The notes: generated by a model from the sequence alone, not told the origin. A stretch of DNA of 64,000 nt from Pycnococcus provasolii (GCA_049487715.1 CP150553.1:186001-250000); one strand, 5' to 3'; shown: positions 49,907 to 59,747, counted from the first letter of the stretch. Made by a program: numbers and translations.

Positions 49907-51211
49907 ATGGCGGGGAGTGCCGCCAGTGATGAGCGTTGGGTGTTAATGTGCACGCTTCAACACCCAACGTGCGAGGTCATGGCCGCATCGTATTCCGCGG
50001 ATGGCACGCGTGTCGTCACCGCGAGCCTGGACAACATTGTGCGCATCTGGGACGCGTCGACGGGCGCGTGCTTGCAGACCCTCGTGGGACACGAGAATGG
50101 CGTGTTTTCTGCCGCGTTTTCTGCCGAGAGCACAGCGATTGTGTCCGCAAGCGCTGACAAGACGGTGCGCGTATGGGACGCATCGACGGGCGCGTGCGTG
50201 AAGGTCCTAAGGGGGCACAAGGAAAGCGTCGTGTCGGCGACTTTTTCGCCGAGCGGACGAGGCGTCGTCTCGGCGAGCTCGGACAAGACGGTGCGCGTAT
50301 GGGACGCGGCGACGGGCGCGTGCGTGCAGACCATCATGGGGCATGCGGGTGAAGTCTCGGCCGCCATCTACAATCCGAACGGCACGCGCATCGTGTCCGC
50401 GAGCGAAGACAAAACATTGAAACAGTGGGACGCGTCGACGGGCGCGTGCTTGCAGACCCTAAATGGGCACAAGAAGGGAGTCATGGCCGCGATCTACAAT
50501 CCGAACGGCACGCGCATCGTGTCCGCGAGCGAAGACAAAACGGTTCGCGTATGGGACGCATCGACGGGCGCGTGCGTGCAGACCCTCAGAGGGCACTCGA
50601 AAGATGTCAATTGGGCGTCGTACAACCACGACGGCACGCGTGTCGTGTCCGCAAGCGCCGACAAGACGGTGCGCATATGGGACGCATCGACGGGCGCGTG
50701 CGTGCAGACCCTCAAAGGGCATTCGCAAGATGTCAATTGGGCGTCGTACAACCACGACGGCACCAACATCGTGTCGGCGAGCAACGACACGGCAGTGTGC
50801 GTGTGGGCGAGAGCGTCACCCTCATCTGGAGCGGGAGCTGCTGGACCGTCATCATCAAACGCTAAGCGAAATTTTGAGGAGGCGCACGTAGATGCGAAGA
50901 AGCAAAAGCTGGGCACAAGTGCGGCGGCTGCCGCAGCGGCTGCCGCACCAACACCGGATCCTCCCTCATCCCACTTGCAACTGGTACATCGCATCGTGAA
51001 GATCCTCCGCAAGGGGGCGAAAGTTGCGGAGAGTGACGAGGAGCGTACTACGATCAGCGCAACGATCGCGGCACTTATTCAACGGAAGCTCGACGCAACA
51101 AAGGTCGCGGCATTCGTCGACTCGCTTCCTGAGGACCTCGCGAACATGACCGACGATGATGCATTCGCTGGGGCAGTTGCTGTGTGCTATGGGCTCGGTA
51201 TTGATATGTAA
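49907..51211 (+). CDS. Seven-bladed WD40 protein with helical tail
   Basis: The start is ATG 49907 (MAGSAASDERW), giving 434 residues. Seven WD units follow one another at ~42-residue intervals, with GH...SASADKTVRVWDAS cores. Blades 4 and 5 share AIYNPNGTRIVSASEDKT, and blades 6 and 7 share DVNWASYNHDGT, so blades duplicated recently in pairs. After the propeller an alanine run and a predicted helical C-terminus (VHRIVKILRKGAKVAESDEE, IAALIQRKLDATKVAAFVDSL) end in GLGIDM. No other domain is seen. A seven-blade propeller is a scaffold for protein complexes; the partner is unknown. Near-identical blades could also give rise to mis-assembly, though the count of seven is structurally sensible. 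Confidence 0.8.
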   Translation: MAGSAASDERWVLMCTLQHPTCEVMAASYSADGTRVVTASLDNIVRIWDASTGACLQTLVGHENGVFSAAFSAESTAIVSASADKTVRVWDASTGACVKVLRGHKESVVSATFSPSGRGVVSASSDKTVRVWDAATGACVQTIMGHAGEVSAAIYNPNGTRIVSASEDKTLKQWDASTGACLQTLNGHKKGVMAAIYNPNGTRIVSASEDKTVRVWDASTGACVQTLRGHSKDVNWASYNHDGTRVVSASADKTVRIWDASTGACVQTLKGHSQDVNWASYNHDGTNIVSASNDTAVCVWARASPSSGAGAAGPSSSNAKRNFEEAHVDAKKQKLGTSAAAAAAAAAPTPDPPSSHLQLVHRIVKILRKGAKVAESDEERTTISATIAALIQRKLDATKVAAFVDSLPEDLANMTDDDAFAGAVAVCYGLGIDM

Positions 51212-51257
51212 CATAAAGAGAGAAAAGAAACTTCTTTTATAGGGGTACTGTACAACT

Positions 51258-53549
51258 TCACCTTGTCGGTCGCTGCGTCGCCTGCCGTCTCTTGCCGTTC
51301 GCTCCCTTAGCCTTGTCTTTCTTCGCCAAACGGAACTGTGGGCCCGCAAGACCGTTCTCGCGAACGCCGCGCTCCTTCCTCTTCAGGCCCTTTAGACGAC
51401 GGCGGATCGCATCCATCTCATCCTTGCTCTCGTCGCGACGCTGCGACGTTGGCCTTCCACCTCCGCTGCCGCGCGCCTGCTTGTTGGCGGCGCGAACTGA
51501 GCTGCGCTTCGTCGCTTCCGCCGCGGCAACGTCGTCCGCGCGCCGTCTCTTCTTGCCCGCCTCTACCGCAGCCTCCTCGTGCCCTGCCGCGCTTGCACGC
51601 TTCTTCTCGGCGGTACTGGCAAACCACGTGCGAGCGGGCCGAGCGCTGATATTCGATGCATGCTCGACGAGATTCAGTGCACGCTTCGCCTCGATTTCCA
51701 CCTGATGCATCGCATCGTCCTCGCGCGCGTCGCTCTCAATCCTTGATATCGTCACCGCCGCGTCACCGAGCGCGTGCTGCCACCGAGCAAGCGTCGCGGG
51801 CGCGATCGACCGCGCCTTGAGCGAAAGTGCCTTCGCGCTCTTCCCCAGCTCGCGCAGCAAACCTCGGTCACGCTCGCCCGCCAGGGTTACGCACGCACCC
51901 GCACGACCGGCGCGTGCTGTGCGGCCCGCGCGGTGCAGGTAAGCATCCACGGTGCTAGGCGCGTCGAACGAAACGACGAGGTCGACGTGCGACACATCCA
52001 GGCCGCGCGCCGCAACGTCAGTTGCAATGAGAACGGACACGTCTCCGGCACGCAGCGCCTCGAGTGCATCCAGGCGCTGCTGCTGCGACCTTCCACCGTG
52101 AAGCTCCGCGACGCGCGCCGGCGCGTCGGAGAATGCAAGCAGCTGAAGCAGGATGCGAAGCCGCCTAACGAGCGCCTTGGTCGCGACGAACACGATCGCA
52201 GAACGCGCGACGGGAGGTGACACCGAAGTCGCCGTCGCCGATTCCTCCGCGCTGCGGGGAAAAAAAGCACGGTCTACGACCGCAAGCAGCATAGCTTCCT
52301 TTTCCTTCCCGTGCCCCTGCCGCACGCGAATGAGCTCGTGCGTGAGCTGGGCAGGTGTTGCACCCATGGGGTCCGCGCTCAGGCTCACGGGATTGCGCAG
52401 CGCGACGGACTGCAGCTTCGCGAGCTGCATGGCGACGGCGGGAAGCTTGCCTCCCTTCACGTTGTCGCCTAGCGTTGCGCTGAATAGCATTGTCTGCCTT
52501 CCAGCGGCTGATGCCGGGCACAGGCGCAGGAGTTCCTGGAGCTCGTCCTGAAATCCCAGTGCGAGCAGCCGGTCCGCCTCGTCGAGCACGAGAATTTGCA
52601 CGCCTTCGAGTGCGACAGATGCCGAGTTGCGCACGTGGTCAATCAGTCGTCCTGGAGTTCCCACGACGATGTCCGGTCGTGTGCGTAGCGCAGACGCCTG
52701 TGCGGATATCGACAGTCCTCCGACGACGAGCGCTGCGCGTGCGTCAGTGTACTGTGCGAGCGAGTTGGTGACGTCGTGCACCTGCACGGCGAGTTCTCTC
52801 GTCGGCAGCAAGAAGAGTGCTCGCGTGAGTGCGACGCGCCGGTCGCGGTGCAGCAGTCTCTCGAGTGTTGGGAGCACGAAAGCTGCTGTTTTCCCTGACC
52901 CGGTGACGGCTCGTCCGCACACGTCCCTTCCCATGAGTGCCGCGGGTATCACCGCGGCTTGGATGGGTGTTGGCGCGACGAATCCTAGTGACGTGCACGC
53001 CCGAAGTAGTGGACGGCTAAGTTGCAGTGCGGCGAACGAGTCGGCGTTGTGGTTGTTGACGGCTGATGGCGCGGACGCCTTGCGCAGAGAAGTGGTTGTT
53101 GTTGTGTTTCCGTTCGTCGCATCGGCGGCAGACTTTTTGGTAGCCTTTTTCTGTTTTGCTTTTTTCGAAGAAGAAGGTTGTGCTGCTTTTTGCTGTTTGT
53201 CGTCGTCGTCGGAGTCGTCGTCGTCGGAGTCGTCGTCTTCCATATCTGCGGTATCAAGCAGATTGCTGCGACGAGCACTATGCTTGAAGTCATCGTCGTC
53301 AACGTCCTCCTCCTCCTCGAGGAGGTCGTCATCGTCGTCATCTTCAACGTCGTCATCCTCCTCCTCTTCATCCGACTCCACAAGGTCACGCTGCAAGTTC
53401 TTTGATTTGTTTTGGTCCCTACCACCACGACCATTACCACCGCCATTCAACTCCCCATTAAGATCCTCCTCATTCTCATCCTCAGAGTTTTCAAAGTCTT
53501 GAAAAAATCCATTCAAACCAGCCGAAAACGACGTAGAGAACGCCGACAT
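51258..53549 (-). CDS. DRS1: DEAD-box RNA helicase Drs1/DDX27-like
   Basis: This complete 763-residue protein starts at ATG 53549. An acidic N-terminus (EEEDDDVEDDDDDDLLEEEED) is followed by the Q motif (GFVAPTPIQAAVIP), motif I (AVTGSGKTAAF), Ia (PTRELAVQ), Ib (TPGRL), DEAD (LDEADRLLALGF), SAT and the second RecA domain motifs (ATDVAARGLDVSHVD, HRAGRTARAGRAG). The basic C-terminal tail (RRADDVAAAEATKRSS...RRRLKGLKRKERGV) agrees with Drs1/DDX27, which acts in 60S subunit maturation in the nucleolus. Length and motif order are normal. Stops of this gene and the WD40 gene are 46 bases apart. A telomere-like tract lies ~420 bases upstream. Confidence 0.9.
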   Translation of the reverse strand: MSAFSTSFSAGLNGFFQDFENSEDENEEDLNGELNGGGNGRGGRDQNKSKNLQRDLVESDEEEEDDDVEDDDDDDLLEEEEDVDDDDFKHSARRSNLLDTADMEDDDSDDDDSDDDDKQQKAAQPSSSKKAKQKKATKKSAADATNGNTTTTTSLRKASAPSAVNNHNADSFAALQLSRPLLRACTSLGFVAPTPIQAAVIPAALMGRDVCGRAVTGSGKTAAFVLPTLERLLHRDRRVALTRALFLLPTRELAVQVHDVTNSLAQYTDARAALVVGGLSISAQASALRTRPDIVVGTPGRLIDHVRNSASVALEGVQILVLDEADRLLALGFQDELQELLRLCPASAAGRQTMLFSATLGDNVKGGKLPAVAMQLAKLQSVALRNPVSLSADPMGATPAQLTHELIRVRQGHGKEKEAMLLAVVDRAFFPRSAEESATATSVSPPVARSAIVFVATKALVRRLRILLQLLAFSDAPARVAELHGGRSQQQRLDALEALRAGDVSVLIATDVAARGLDVSHVDLVVSFDAPSTVDAYLHRAGRTARAGRAGACVTLAGERDRGLLRELGKSAKALSLKARSIAPATLARWQHALGDAAVTISRIESDAREDDAMHQVEIEAKRALNLVEHASNISARPARTWFASTAEKKRASAAGHEEAAVEAGKKRRRADDVAAAEATKRSSVRAANKQARGSGGGRPTSQRRDESKDEMDAIRRRLKGLKRKERGVRENGLAGPQFRLAKKDKAKGANGKRRQATQRPTR

Positions 53550-53967
53550 TTTGTATTACTATTAATGCTGTAGATACGGTACAGGTATAAGACAGAAGAC
53601 TAAAATGACACGATGAATCAAATGACACGTTGAATCAAATTGAAGGCACAAGAATACGACACGATAGGATGACAAAATAGATTCAAAGCACGAGCTGAGA
53701 CTCACCAAGCTAAAGAGAGAACGACAATGAGAGTAAGACAAGTTCACTCACGTGAGCCGGTGAAAACACAGAAGACCGGTGCGCCAAAAAAGAAGAAGGG
53801 TCCCAGAGAAGGGAAAAAGAACGACTGTACTGTATTTGAGCGTGTGTGTGTTCACAAGCACAAGGCTTGAAGAATAGCCTCGAGGCGCAATGGCCTAATG
53901 GCTTAATGGCGGCGCTATGAGTAGTCTAAGTACCACAAAAGAAAAGAGAAAAAGAGAAAAAGGGCAG
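53550..53967. other. Upstream region of the helicase gene
   Basis: No gene is seen. Repeated ATGACACGATGAATCAAATG and ATGACACGTTGAATCAAATT motifs at about 53603 and 53621 form a short tandem pair, and GCCTAATGGCTTAATGGC near 53890 is another imperfect pair. Confidence 0.5.
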
Positions 53968-54104
53968 CCCTAACCCTAACCCTAACCCTAACCCTAACCC
54001 CTAAACCCCAAACCCTAACCCTAACCCTAACACCCAAACCGCCTAACCCTAACCCCTAACCCCTAACCCCTAACCGCCTAACCCCTAACACCCAAACCCT
54101 AACT
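53968..54104 (-). repeat. Interstitial telomeric tract, degenerate
   Basis: CCCTAA units with many variants (CCCCTAAA, ACACCCAAA, CCGCCTAA). About 20 units in all; the first five are perfect. It lies between the divergent Drs1/DDX27 gene and the thioredoxin h gene, ~260 bases from the latter. Confidence 0.95.
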
Positions 54105-54363
54105 TTCTTAAGGTTAGATGGAGCCGTGCCCCAAACAAACTCCGTGCCCCTGGGAGTCTCCTGGAATCAAAAGGTGGAACAACATGCCGGCACCACCAGA
54201 ACAGGCTGTCACGTACCGTTTCCCCATAGTTATCGCGACATCCCTCCGGAGAGTTCTCCGCCCGGGGAAAACCCTGGGGGAGGTTTTCGCCCCATCTCTC
54301 CGCGCCCTTCCTTCTCCGCGCCCTTCCCATCATTCTCAACTCCTCGTCATAATAGTAGAAGTC

Positions 54364-54696
54364 ATGGGAGGGAACGTGCACGCCGTCAGTAGTCCCGAGG
54401 AATTCAACCAGCTGCTTGCGACAGCTGCGGCGGCCAATAAGGCGATTGTCGTCGACTTTACCGCGACGTGGTGTGGACCGTGCAAGATGATCAAACCGAC
54501 CTTTGCAGAATTGTCGGAAAAAATCCCGTCAGTAACTTTCCTCATGGTGGACGTCGACGAACTCGAATCCGTCGCGGCGGATGCAGGAATCTCTGCCATG
54601 CCAACCTTCCAGATCTACAAAGGGGGAGAGAAAGTGGACGAAATGTGCGGGGCAGACAAGGCAAAGCTTGAAGCGCTTATCACCAAGTACGCGTAA
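54364..54696 (+). CDS. Thioredoxin h-type
   Basis: The ATG at 54364 (MGGNVHAVSSPEEF) gives a standard 110-residue thioredoxin; the frame is open upstream but the extra residues are not conserved. The redox site is WCGPC (~36-40) in AIVVDFTATWCGPCKMIKPTF, and the cis-proline sits in AMPTFQIYKGGEKVDE. This is the pattern of cytosolic thioredoxin h, reduced by NADPH thioredoxin reductase. A glycine follows the first Met, so N-terminal lipidation is conceivable. It converges with the patatin-like gene. Confidence 0.9.
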   Translation: MGGNVHAVSSPEEFNQLLATAAAANKAIVVDFTATWCGPCKMIKPTFAELSEKIPSVTFLMVDVDELESVAADAGISAMPTFQIYKGGEKVDEMCGADKAKLEALITKYA

Positions 54697-54927
54697 GTAT
54701 GGAACGGCTTTGCACTCGAACTCGAAGAAAAACCTTCTTCGAAAAAAAGAACAGCAAAAAAGAATTTAAACAAAAAAATAATACAAGAAACCGGGAGCAC
54801 TAACCGGTAGTAAACGAATTCACACAGCTTGGAAAAATAAAAATAAAAACACGTTACACACACACGCACGCACAAAACAACACACACACTAATTTAAATA
54901 TCAAATATCATACGGATCTATCTATCA

Positions 54928-55121
54928 TCATATCTCCTTACGCACAACAGGACCAAGCACACGAAATAAGAAGCTCAGCTGACGCAGGTTCCAGTCAGGC
55001 GGCGTGGTTTCCGCAGGGGATCCTTTCCCAGGGGCTCTTTTTGGCTCAGGCGCCGGAGGATCTGCGCCGCGAGACGCGCCTTGAGCGGTGTCCTGCTGCC
55101 GCAACAACACCACGTCCTCCT

Positions 55122-55154
<33 letters not shown>

Positions 55155-56496
55155 GACGGCGACGCTCGAAGAACGTGTGGTAGCCCGGAAGCTGCGCCAG
55201 TGCGACCACCAACAAGCCTTGCACGTAGGTACGCAGTCGGCTCAGCACATCGCCGCTCGACTGAGGCAAGCCGTCAGGACCAATGCCGCGAAGTAGTGGT
55301 ATGAACAAAGCTGCTATGGCAAATATCGCGTGCAGCACGAGCTCGAAGAATACGAGCTGAAGGCTTAGGATGCGCGCAAAGAAACGCGTGATGTCCATGG
55401 CTGACCCAACGGTCTCCGGCGCAATCTCGTCATGCATCAGGTTCCACCAGCTACTCGAACGACGTAGGCTGCTGGCGTTCGCGTCGCGTGGGGACGCCGA
55501 CGACGTCCGCTCCTCGTGCTGGCGAAGCACTTCCGCCGCATTCTCCGTGAGATCAGGCAAGTTGCCTCCATTTCCGTCCCTTCGCGCGTCGCGCAGCCAA
55601 CGCGCAGCGTCACGGTATCCCATGTGGTAGAGTTCCCAAAGTTTATCTGGCGCAGGTGGGTAGATTGCCCACCACGGCGGCACAAACACCTCAGGCACGA
55701 TGTGCGCTCGCGAGCAGTAGAACGGACATGCTCTCACCAGCAGCGTGTTGTCGTTGCTTACTGTGCACGGCGCATTCGTCTCCGCGTCGTCTCCTCGTCT
55801 CCTCGCCGTCGGAACGACGTGGTGTATGGCAGAGAAGGTGCCGAATGTTCGCCAGCCGCCTATGGGATTAAAGTCCGTCAGTCCTCCGTCGAAGCAGTAC
55901 CCGAGCTCTCCGAGTTTCATGGGAAATCCGGCGAGCGGCACGAGGCACGCGCTCGCGAGCATCGCTTGCTTCATCGCCTCGTAGGACTCGAACTTCTTGA
56001 TCCGGTGGTTGACGAGTCCTCCCCACGTGATGCGCGTCACACTAATCTCCATCCTGCCGTTAAGGATTCTTGCGAGTTCCTCCGGCGTATGTCTCTCGAT
56101 TGCGGTACGCACGTATCTGCGCAGGTGAAAGTTCCCAAACAGGCTCCCTCTTGCCTCTGATGCGCACGTCAGCACGTACCTCGCGAGTGCGTCGAGTGTC
56201 CCGATCACGTCGCAGAACAGCGTTCCTCCTGTGATGGACCCGCCGCTTGAGCCTATGCAGTACGCGTTTTTGTGCAGGTTGTGTTCCTTGATGCACTTGA
56301 TGACACCCAAGTACCAGATAAAAAGCCAGCCTGACGAGCCGAACGCGAACACGCAGTTAGGCGTGCCCTGGTGCACGCTGGTGACCAAAGGGCAAGAGCC
56401 GTTATTTTCAGCACCACCAAGAGCACCACGAAGAGCACCCTCGTCACGAGCCGACCCACGCTCACGAGAGAGACGGTGCGAGACCGGAGACACCAT
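54928..56496 (-). CDS. Patatin-like phospholipase
   Basis: I start at the ATG at 56496 (MVSPVSHRLSRE), giving 522 residues; an upstream extension without ATG is open. The patatin fold begins FAFGSSGWLFIWYLGVIKC. The nucleophile elbow CIGSSGGSITGG (GxSxG, ~81-85) is followed by the aspartate of the catalytic dyad in CFDGGLTDFNPI (~200). These residues identify a lipid acyl hydrolase of the patatin/iPLA2 family. The C-terminal third contains a hydrophobic segment (LHAIFAIAALFIPLL, ~390), suggesting membrane association, and a glutamate/glycine repeat (GEGEGEGE) encoded by CACCCT repeats near 55120-55150. That CCCTCA tandem looks telomere-like but is coding. Substrate is unknown. Confidence 0.85.
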
Positions 56497-56897
56497 AGAG
56501 GGAGACACACGAACACGACGAGACGAGACGAGACGAGCGATGAAGAGGAGGCGAACACCTTGGTTTGTGGCGACACGAGCGATGGCAACACCACTGGGGC
56601 GATGGTGATGGTGATCCCGAGCACCGAGCACTTAGATATCCGGCTGGCCCTCTGTCCGGTGAGAGTTTGTGGGCTCGCCCGTTTTCCACCACCACCAGGC
56701 AGCCAGGGAGGGGAGTTGTAACTAGGGGTTTGGGTCCCGAAATATGAAACAACAACAACCCTTAACAACAACCCTTAATGGTTCTTAACTACTTAGGGGT
56801 TGGAAATTCATGTACGTCACATACAGTATTTAGTCTATATTGACATACAGGTTTTAATGGACGTCATGGATCACCATGCTCGTGAGTGCATTTCATT
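56497..56897. other. Short intergenic gap
   Basis: No gene is accepted in this gap between two minus-strand genes. It contains AACAACCCTTAA direct repeats near 56755-56780. Confidence 0.45.
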
Positions 56898-57902
56898 TCA
56901 CTCATGAGTGTTCGTGCACGCGTCCCAAGCGGCTTGGATCGCCTGCGCCAACGACTGCACGCGCTCACGAACCTTCTGAGATTCCGTCGGACTACAACAG
57001 TCGACGCGAGAACCGAACATCTGCTCGAACTTATCCGGATGCCAACGAAGAGCCAACGCACGAAACGCCTTGCGGTACGCGCGAAGAACAACCTCCGGGT
57101 CGTCGCGATCGCGATCGCCGCGCAGGAGAATGGCGGCAGGAGCGGCCAAGATGTGGTCCCAAGGTGTTGGCGGCCACGGCACCACGTTCACGTCCACCGC
57201 GCTCGGCGGGTCGTCGGCGAACGCCTTGAACTGCTCCTCGTGCGAAAGCCACGTCGCAATAGCGCTCGGCCTTGTTTGCTGCTGTTCGTGCCGGTGTTGT
57301 TGGTGCTGGTGTTGGCGATTTCGATGCTGCTGCTGCTGCTGCCTTTGTTGTTGTTCTGCCCTCTCCTCCTCCTCCATAGCGCGCGCGACGCGTTCCGCCG
57401 CCTGCGCCGCTAACTTTTCCCTCTGTTTCGTCGCGGCGTCGTCCGCAAACTTCCACTCGGACTCCTCCCCAAGCTTTGCCTTGACGCGTTCCATCTCTTC
57501 GTCCCAGCGAGCTTGTTGGGAGAGTCCTTCTCTGTATGCGCGTAGTCGTTCCGCCTCGTCGCTGAGGTGTGCGTGTACCGCCGAGTTGTAGGAGACGCGT
57601 GACCAGAATGCCTTGAGACGCTCCGAGGAGGAGTGCGGGTCGTACTTTTCTTTCCCTTTAACTTTTGGGATGCCTCCAAGGTTGGCATCATTGTCGTCAT
57701 CGTCTGACGACGACGAGTCACAGTCGTCACCACCGGGACCACCAGGAGAATGACGAGACGAAGCCGCAGAAGCACCAAGACTAAAATCACGAACACACGG
57801 TCCAACAAATGACCACGGCTCATCCTGATCATCCTGAGCCTCCTGAGCACCACCACCATTATCACCACGACGTGCGTGTGACATCGATGTCGTCGGCGCC
57901 AT
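56898..57902 (-). CDS. NFKBIL1-like J-domain protein
   Basis: The start is ATG 57902 (MAPTTSMSHARRG), giving 334 residues. An aspartate/serine-rich N-terminus leads to charged helices (~85-190): SERLKAFWSRVSYNSAV, EAERLRAYREGLSQQARWDEEMERVKA, and a glutamine/histidine-rich coiled stretch. The C-terminus carries VPWPPTPWDHI and then a J-domain-like helix-loop-helix (VVLRAYRKAFRALALRWHPDKFEQMFG). The HPDK keeps the J-type HPD. The last segment (VRERVQSLAQAIQAAWD) ends the domain. This combination of W-rich P-W motif, charged helices and a C-terminal RWHPDKF is the one found in NFKBIL1, a nuclear protein linked to RNA processing. Tail-to-head with the patatin gene. Confidence 0.7.
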   Translation of the reverse strand: MAPTTSMSHARRGDNGGGAQEAQDDQDEPWSFVGPCVRDFSLGASAASSRHSPGGPGGDDCDSSSSDDDDNDANLGGIPKVKGKEKYDPHSSSERLKAFWSRVSYNSAVHAHLSDEAERLRAYREGLSQQARWDEEMERVKAKLGEESEWKFADDAATKQREKLAAQAAERVARAMEEEERAEQQQRQQQQQHRNRQHQHQQHRHEQQQTRPSAIATWLSHEEQFKAFADDPPSAVDVNVVPWPPTPWDHILAAPAAILLRGDRDRDDPEVVLRAYRKAFRALALRWHPDKFEQMFGSRVDCCSPTESQKVRERVQSLAQAIQAAWDACTNTHE

Positions 57903-58186
57903 AGATACAGGGTCCACTGGAGTACAAATGAATGTTTCACGCACGTTTCACACCGCGCACGACACGACAAGACCCTTGACAGATGAAGCTTTGAGATGGT
58001 GAAATGGAAAAAAAAACGCAAAAGCCAAAGAAAGGGGAGGGAAATACTCAAATACTGTACTGAATGGGAAAAAGAAGAGAATCCCAGTGTTCGGTGTTCA
58101 TTTAGCGTTCATGAACCCCGTTCATGAACACCTTCGTGAACACGCTGTTCATGTGCGTTTATGTGCGTCTATGAAACCCCCTGGAT

Positions 58187-58594
58187 ATGAACCCCGTTCA
58201 TGAACCCCGTTCATGAACCCCGCTCATGAACCCCGCTCATGAACCCCGCTCATGAACCCCGCTCATGAACCCCGCTCATGAACCCCGTTCATGAACCCCG
58301 CTCATGAACCCCGCTCATGAACCCCGCTCATGAACCCCGCTCATGAACCCCGCTCATGAACCCCGCTCATGAACCCCGCTCATGAACCCCGTTCATGAAC
58401 CCCGCTCATGAACCCCGTTCATGAACCCCGCTCATGAACCCCGCTCATGAACCCCGTTCATGAACCCCGCTCATGAACCCCGTTCATGAACCCCGCTCAT
58501 GAACCCCGCTCATGAACCCCGCTCATGAACCCCGCTCATGAACCCCGCTCATGAACCCCGCTCATGAACGCCGTTCATGAACGCCGTTCATGAA
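58187..58594. repeat. 13-base minisatellite, about 31 copies
   Basis: The unit is CATGAACCCCGCT, with a C/T variant (GCTC or GTTC before ATGAAC). The GTTC version forms the palindrome GTTCATGAAC, and GAAC...GTTC pairs inside units. Degenerate leading copies stretch back to ~58106. It does not encode a long frame, because the 13-base unit cycles all frames. It lies between the NFKBIL1-like and BED/hAT-like genes. Confidence 0.95.
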
Positions 58595-58820
58595 CATAAT
58601 GAACGATGCGACCAAAAACTACGACCACACGTGAGTCAGGAGGGAGGACCTGTTGGAGTCCGCTTTCCCTTGAGGCGACGGTCGAGAACTTAGGGCGAGG
58701 AATCGTTTGGGGGTTCCTACAACGCGTCCCGTTGTTCGTTCTCGTTTTGGATCCTTACCTCCGTTCAGTTTAGTCTGCCAGTTTAGTCTGCCAGTTGCTC
58801 TTCCTCATTTGCGTGATCTC

Positions 58821-59747
58821 ATGGCGCCGACGGATGGGCGAGGAAGCCTATCGATGGACTTCTCCGCGATGCAGCATCCAGCGCCTAGCAACGTGGTGAG
58901 TGTGGTGCCAGAAACGCAGGCAACTCTTGTGCCAGAAACGCAGGCAACTCTTGTGCCACCCCCACTAAGTCAGCCACTCGGTCAGCGACTCAGTCAGCCA
59001 CCGCCACCACCACCACCACCGCTGCCCGCTGCTCTGTCGACTCCCTCCGCTCGTGAGGAAGAGAGTCAGCCACCCGCCCCAGAGAGTCAGCCATCCGCCC
59101 CGGCCACCCAACCTGTGGCTGTGGCTGACGCGGCTACGTTCAAGTTTTCGCCTGGTGATCTGACATCGAACACGCCGACGAAGCGCGCTTCCAGTGCAGA
59201 CGTTTGGAAGCACGTAAAGCGCCTCAGACCGTCGAGTGCATACGCTAAGCAGCTAGTCGAAGATGGTTGCACGCACGTCTGCATCTTCAACAAGTGCAAC
59301 GAGCCACTCAGTCTCACGCGATCGGCAGCCGGTTCGTGGCAAACGACGAAGGCGCTGAGACACGTTGCCGCAAACCACGACGATCACCCGATAGCAGAGA
59401 AGAAAGCCAACGCGGAAGCGGATGCTCACTCGTCGCTCGTGGCCCAACAGCTTAGGCACCAACCACTCTCAGCCGGCGCCCCGGCCCCGTTAGCGCCGTA
59501 TGCGCTCAGCCCGGAAGAAGCTGCTCTGAGTGCGCAGGCGTGCTGGTACGTGTACTCGTCGCAACAAGTCTCGAAACGTTCATTTGAGGATACTTACTTC
59601 GTCGACATGATGAAAGTCCAGGCCAAGGTTGGCTTGCAGCCTACCCGACGTCATCGAGCAACTCAGCCTACCAACCAACTGAATGCCACCACAGTCTGCG
59701 GAGTGGTACCAAACGGTCTCTTCACCACAGAAGGATGTCAGAATTGA
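58821..59747 (+). CDS. BED-finger/hAT-transposase-like fragment
   Basis: From ATG 58821 (MAPTDGRGS) the frame gives 308 residues. After a proline/glutamine-rich leader containing a duplicated 24-base unit (PETQATLV twice) there is a BED-like zinc finger (~125-190): DVWKHVKRLRPSSA, then CTHVCIFNKCNEPL with two cysteine pairs and ALRHVAANHDDHP with the histidines. Next is a hAT-type block (AALSAQACWYVYSSQQVSKRSFEDTYFVDMMK) like the start of transposase catalytic domains. The catalytic DDE part and the dimerisation tail are missing, so it may be a truncated transposon or a domesticated DNA-binding gene. Its stop is followed by ATTGAATTGAATTGATTGG repeats. Confidence 0.6.
   Translation: MAPTDGRGSLSMDFSAMQHPAPSNVVSVVPETQATLVPETQATLVPPPLSQPLGQRLSQPPPPPPPPLPAALSTPSAREEESQPPAPESQPSAPATQPVAVADAATFKFSPGDLTSNTPTKRASSADVWKHVKRLRPSSAYAKQLVEDGCTHVCIFNKCNEPLSLTRSAAGSWQTTKALRHVAANHDDHPIAEKKANAEADAHSSLVAQQLRHQPLSAGAPAPLAPYALSPEEAALSAQACWYVYSSQQVSKRSFEDTYFVDMMKVQAKVGLQPTRRHRATQPTNQLNATTVCGVVPNGLFTTEGCQN

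Noticed and set aside
55118-55155. CCCTCA tandem that looks like a telomere variant
   Set aside because: It encodes the GEGEGE stretch of the patatin-like protein and lies inside its coding frame.
58106-58600. Possible CRISPR-like array
   Set aside because: The units are 13-base head-to-tail copies without spacers, in a eukaryotic setting.
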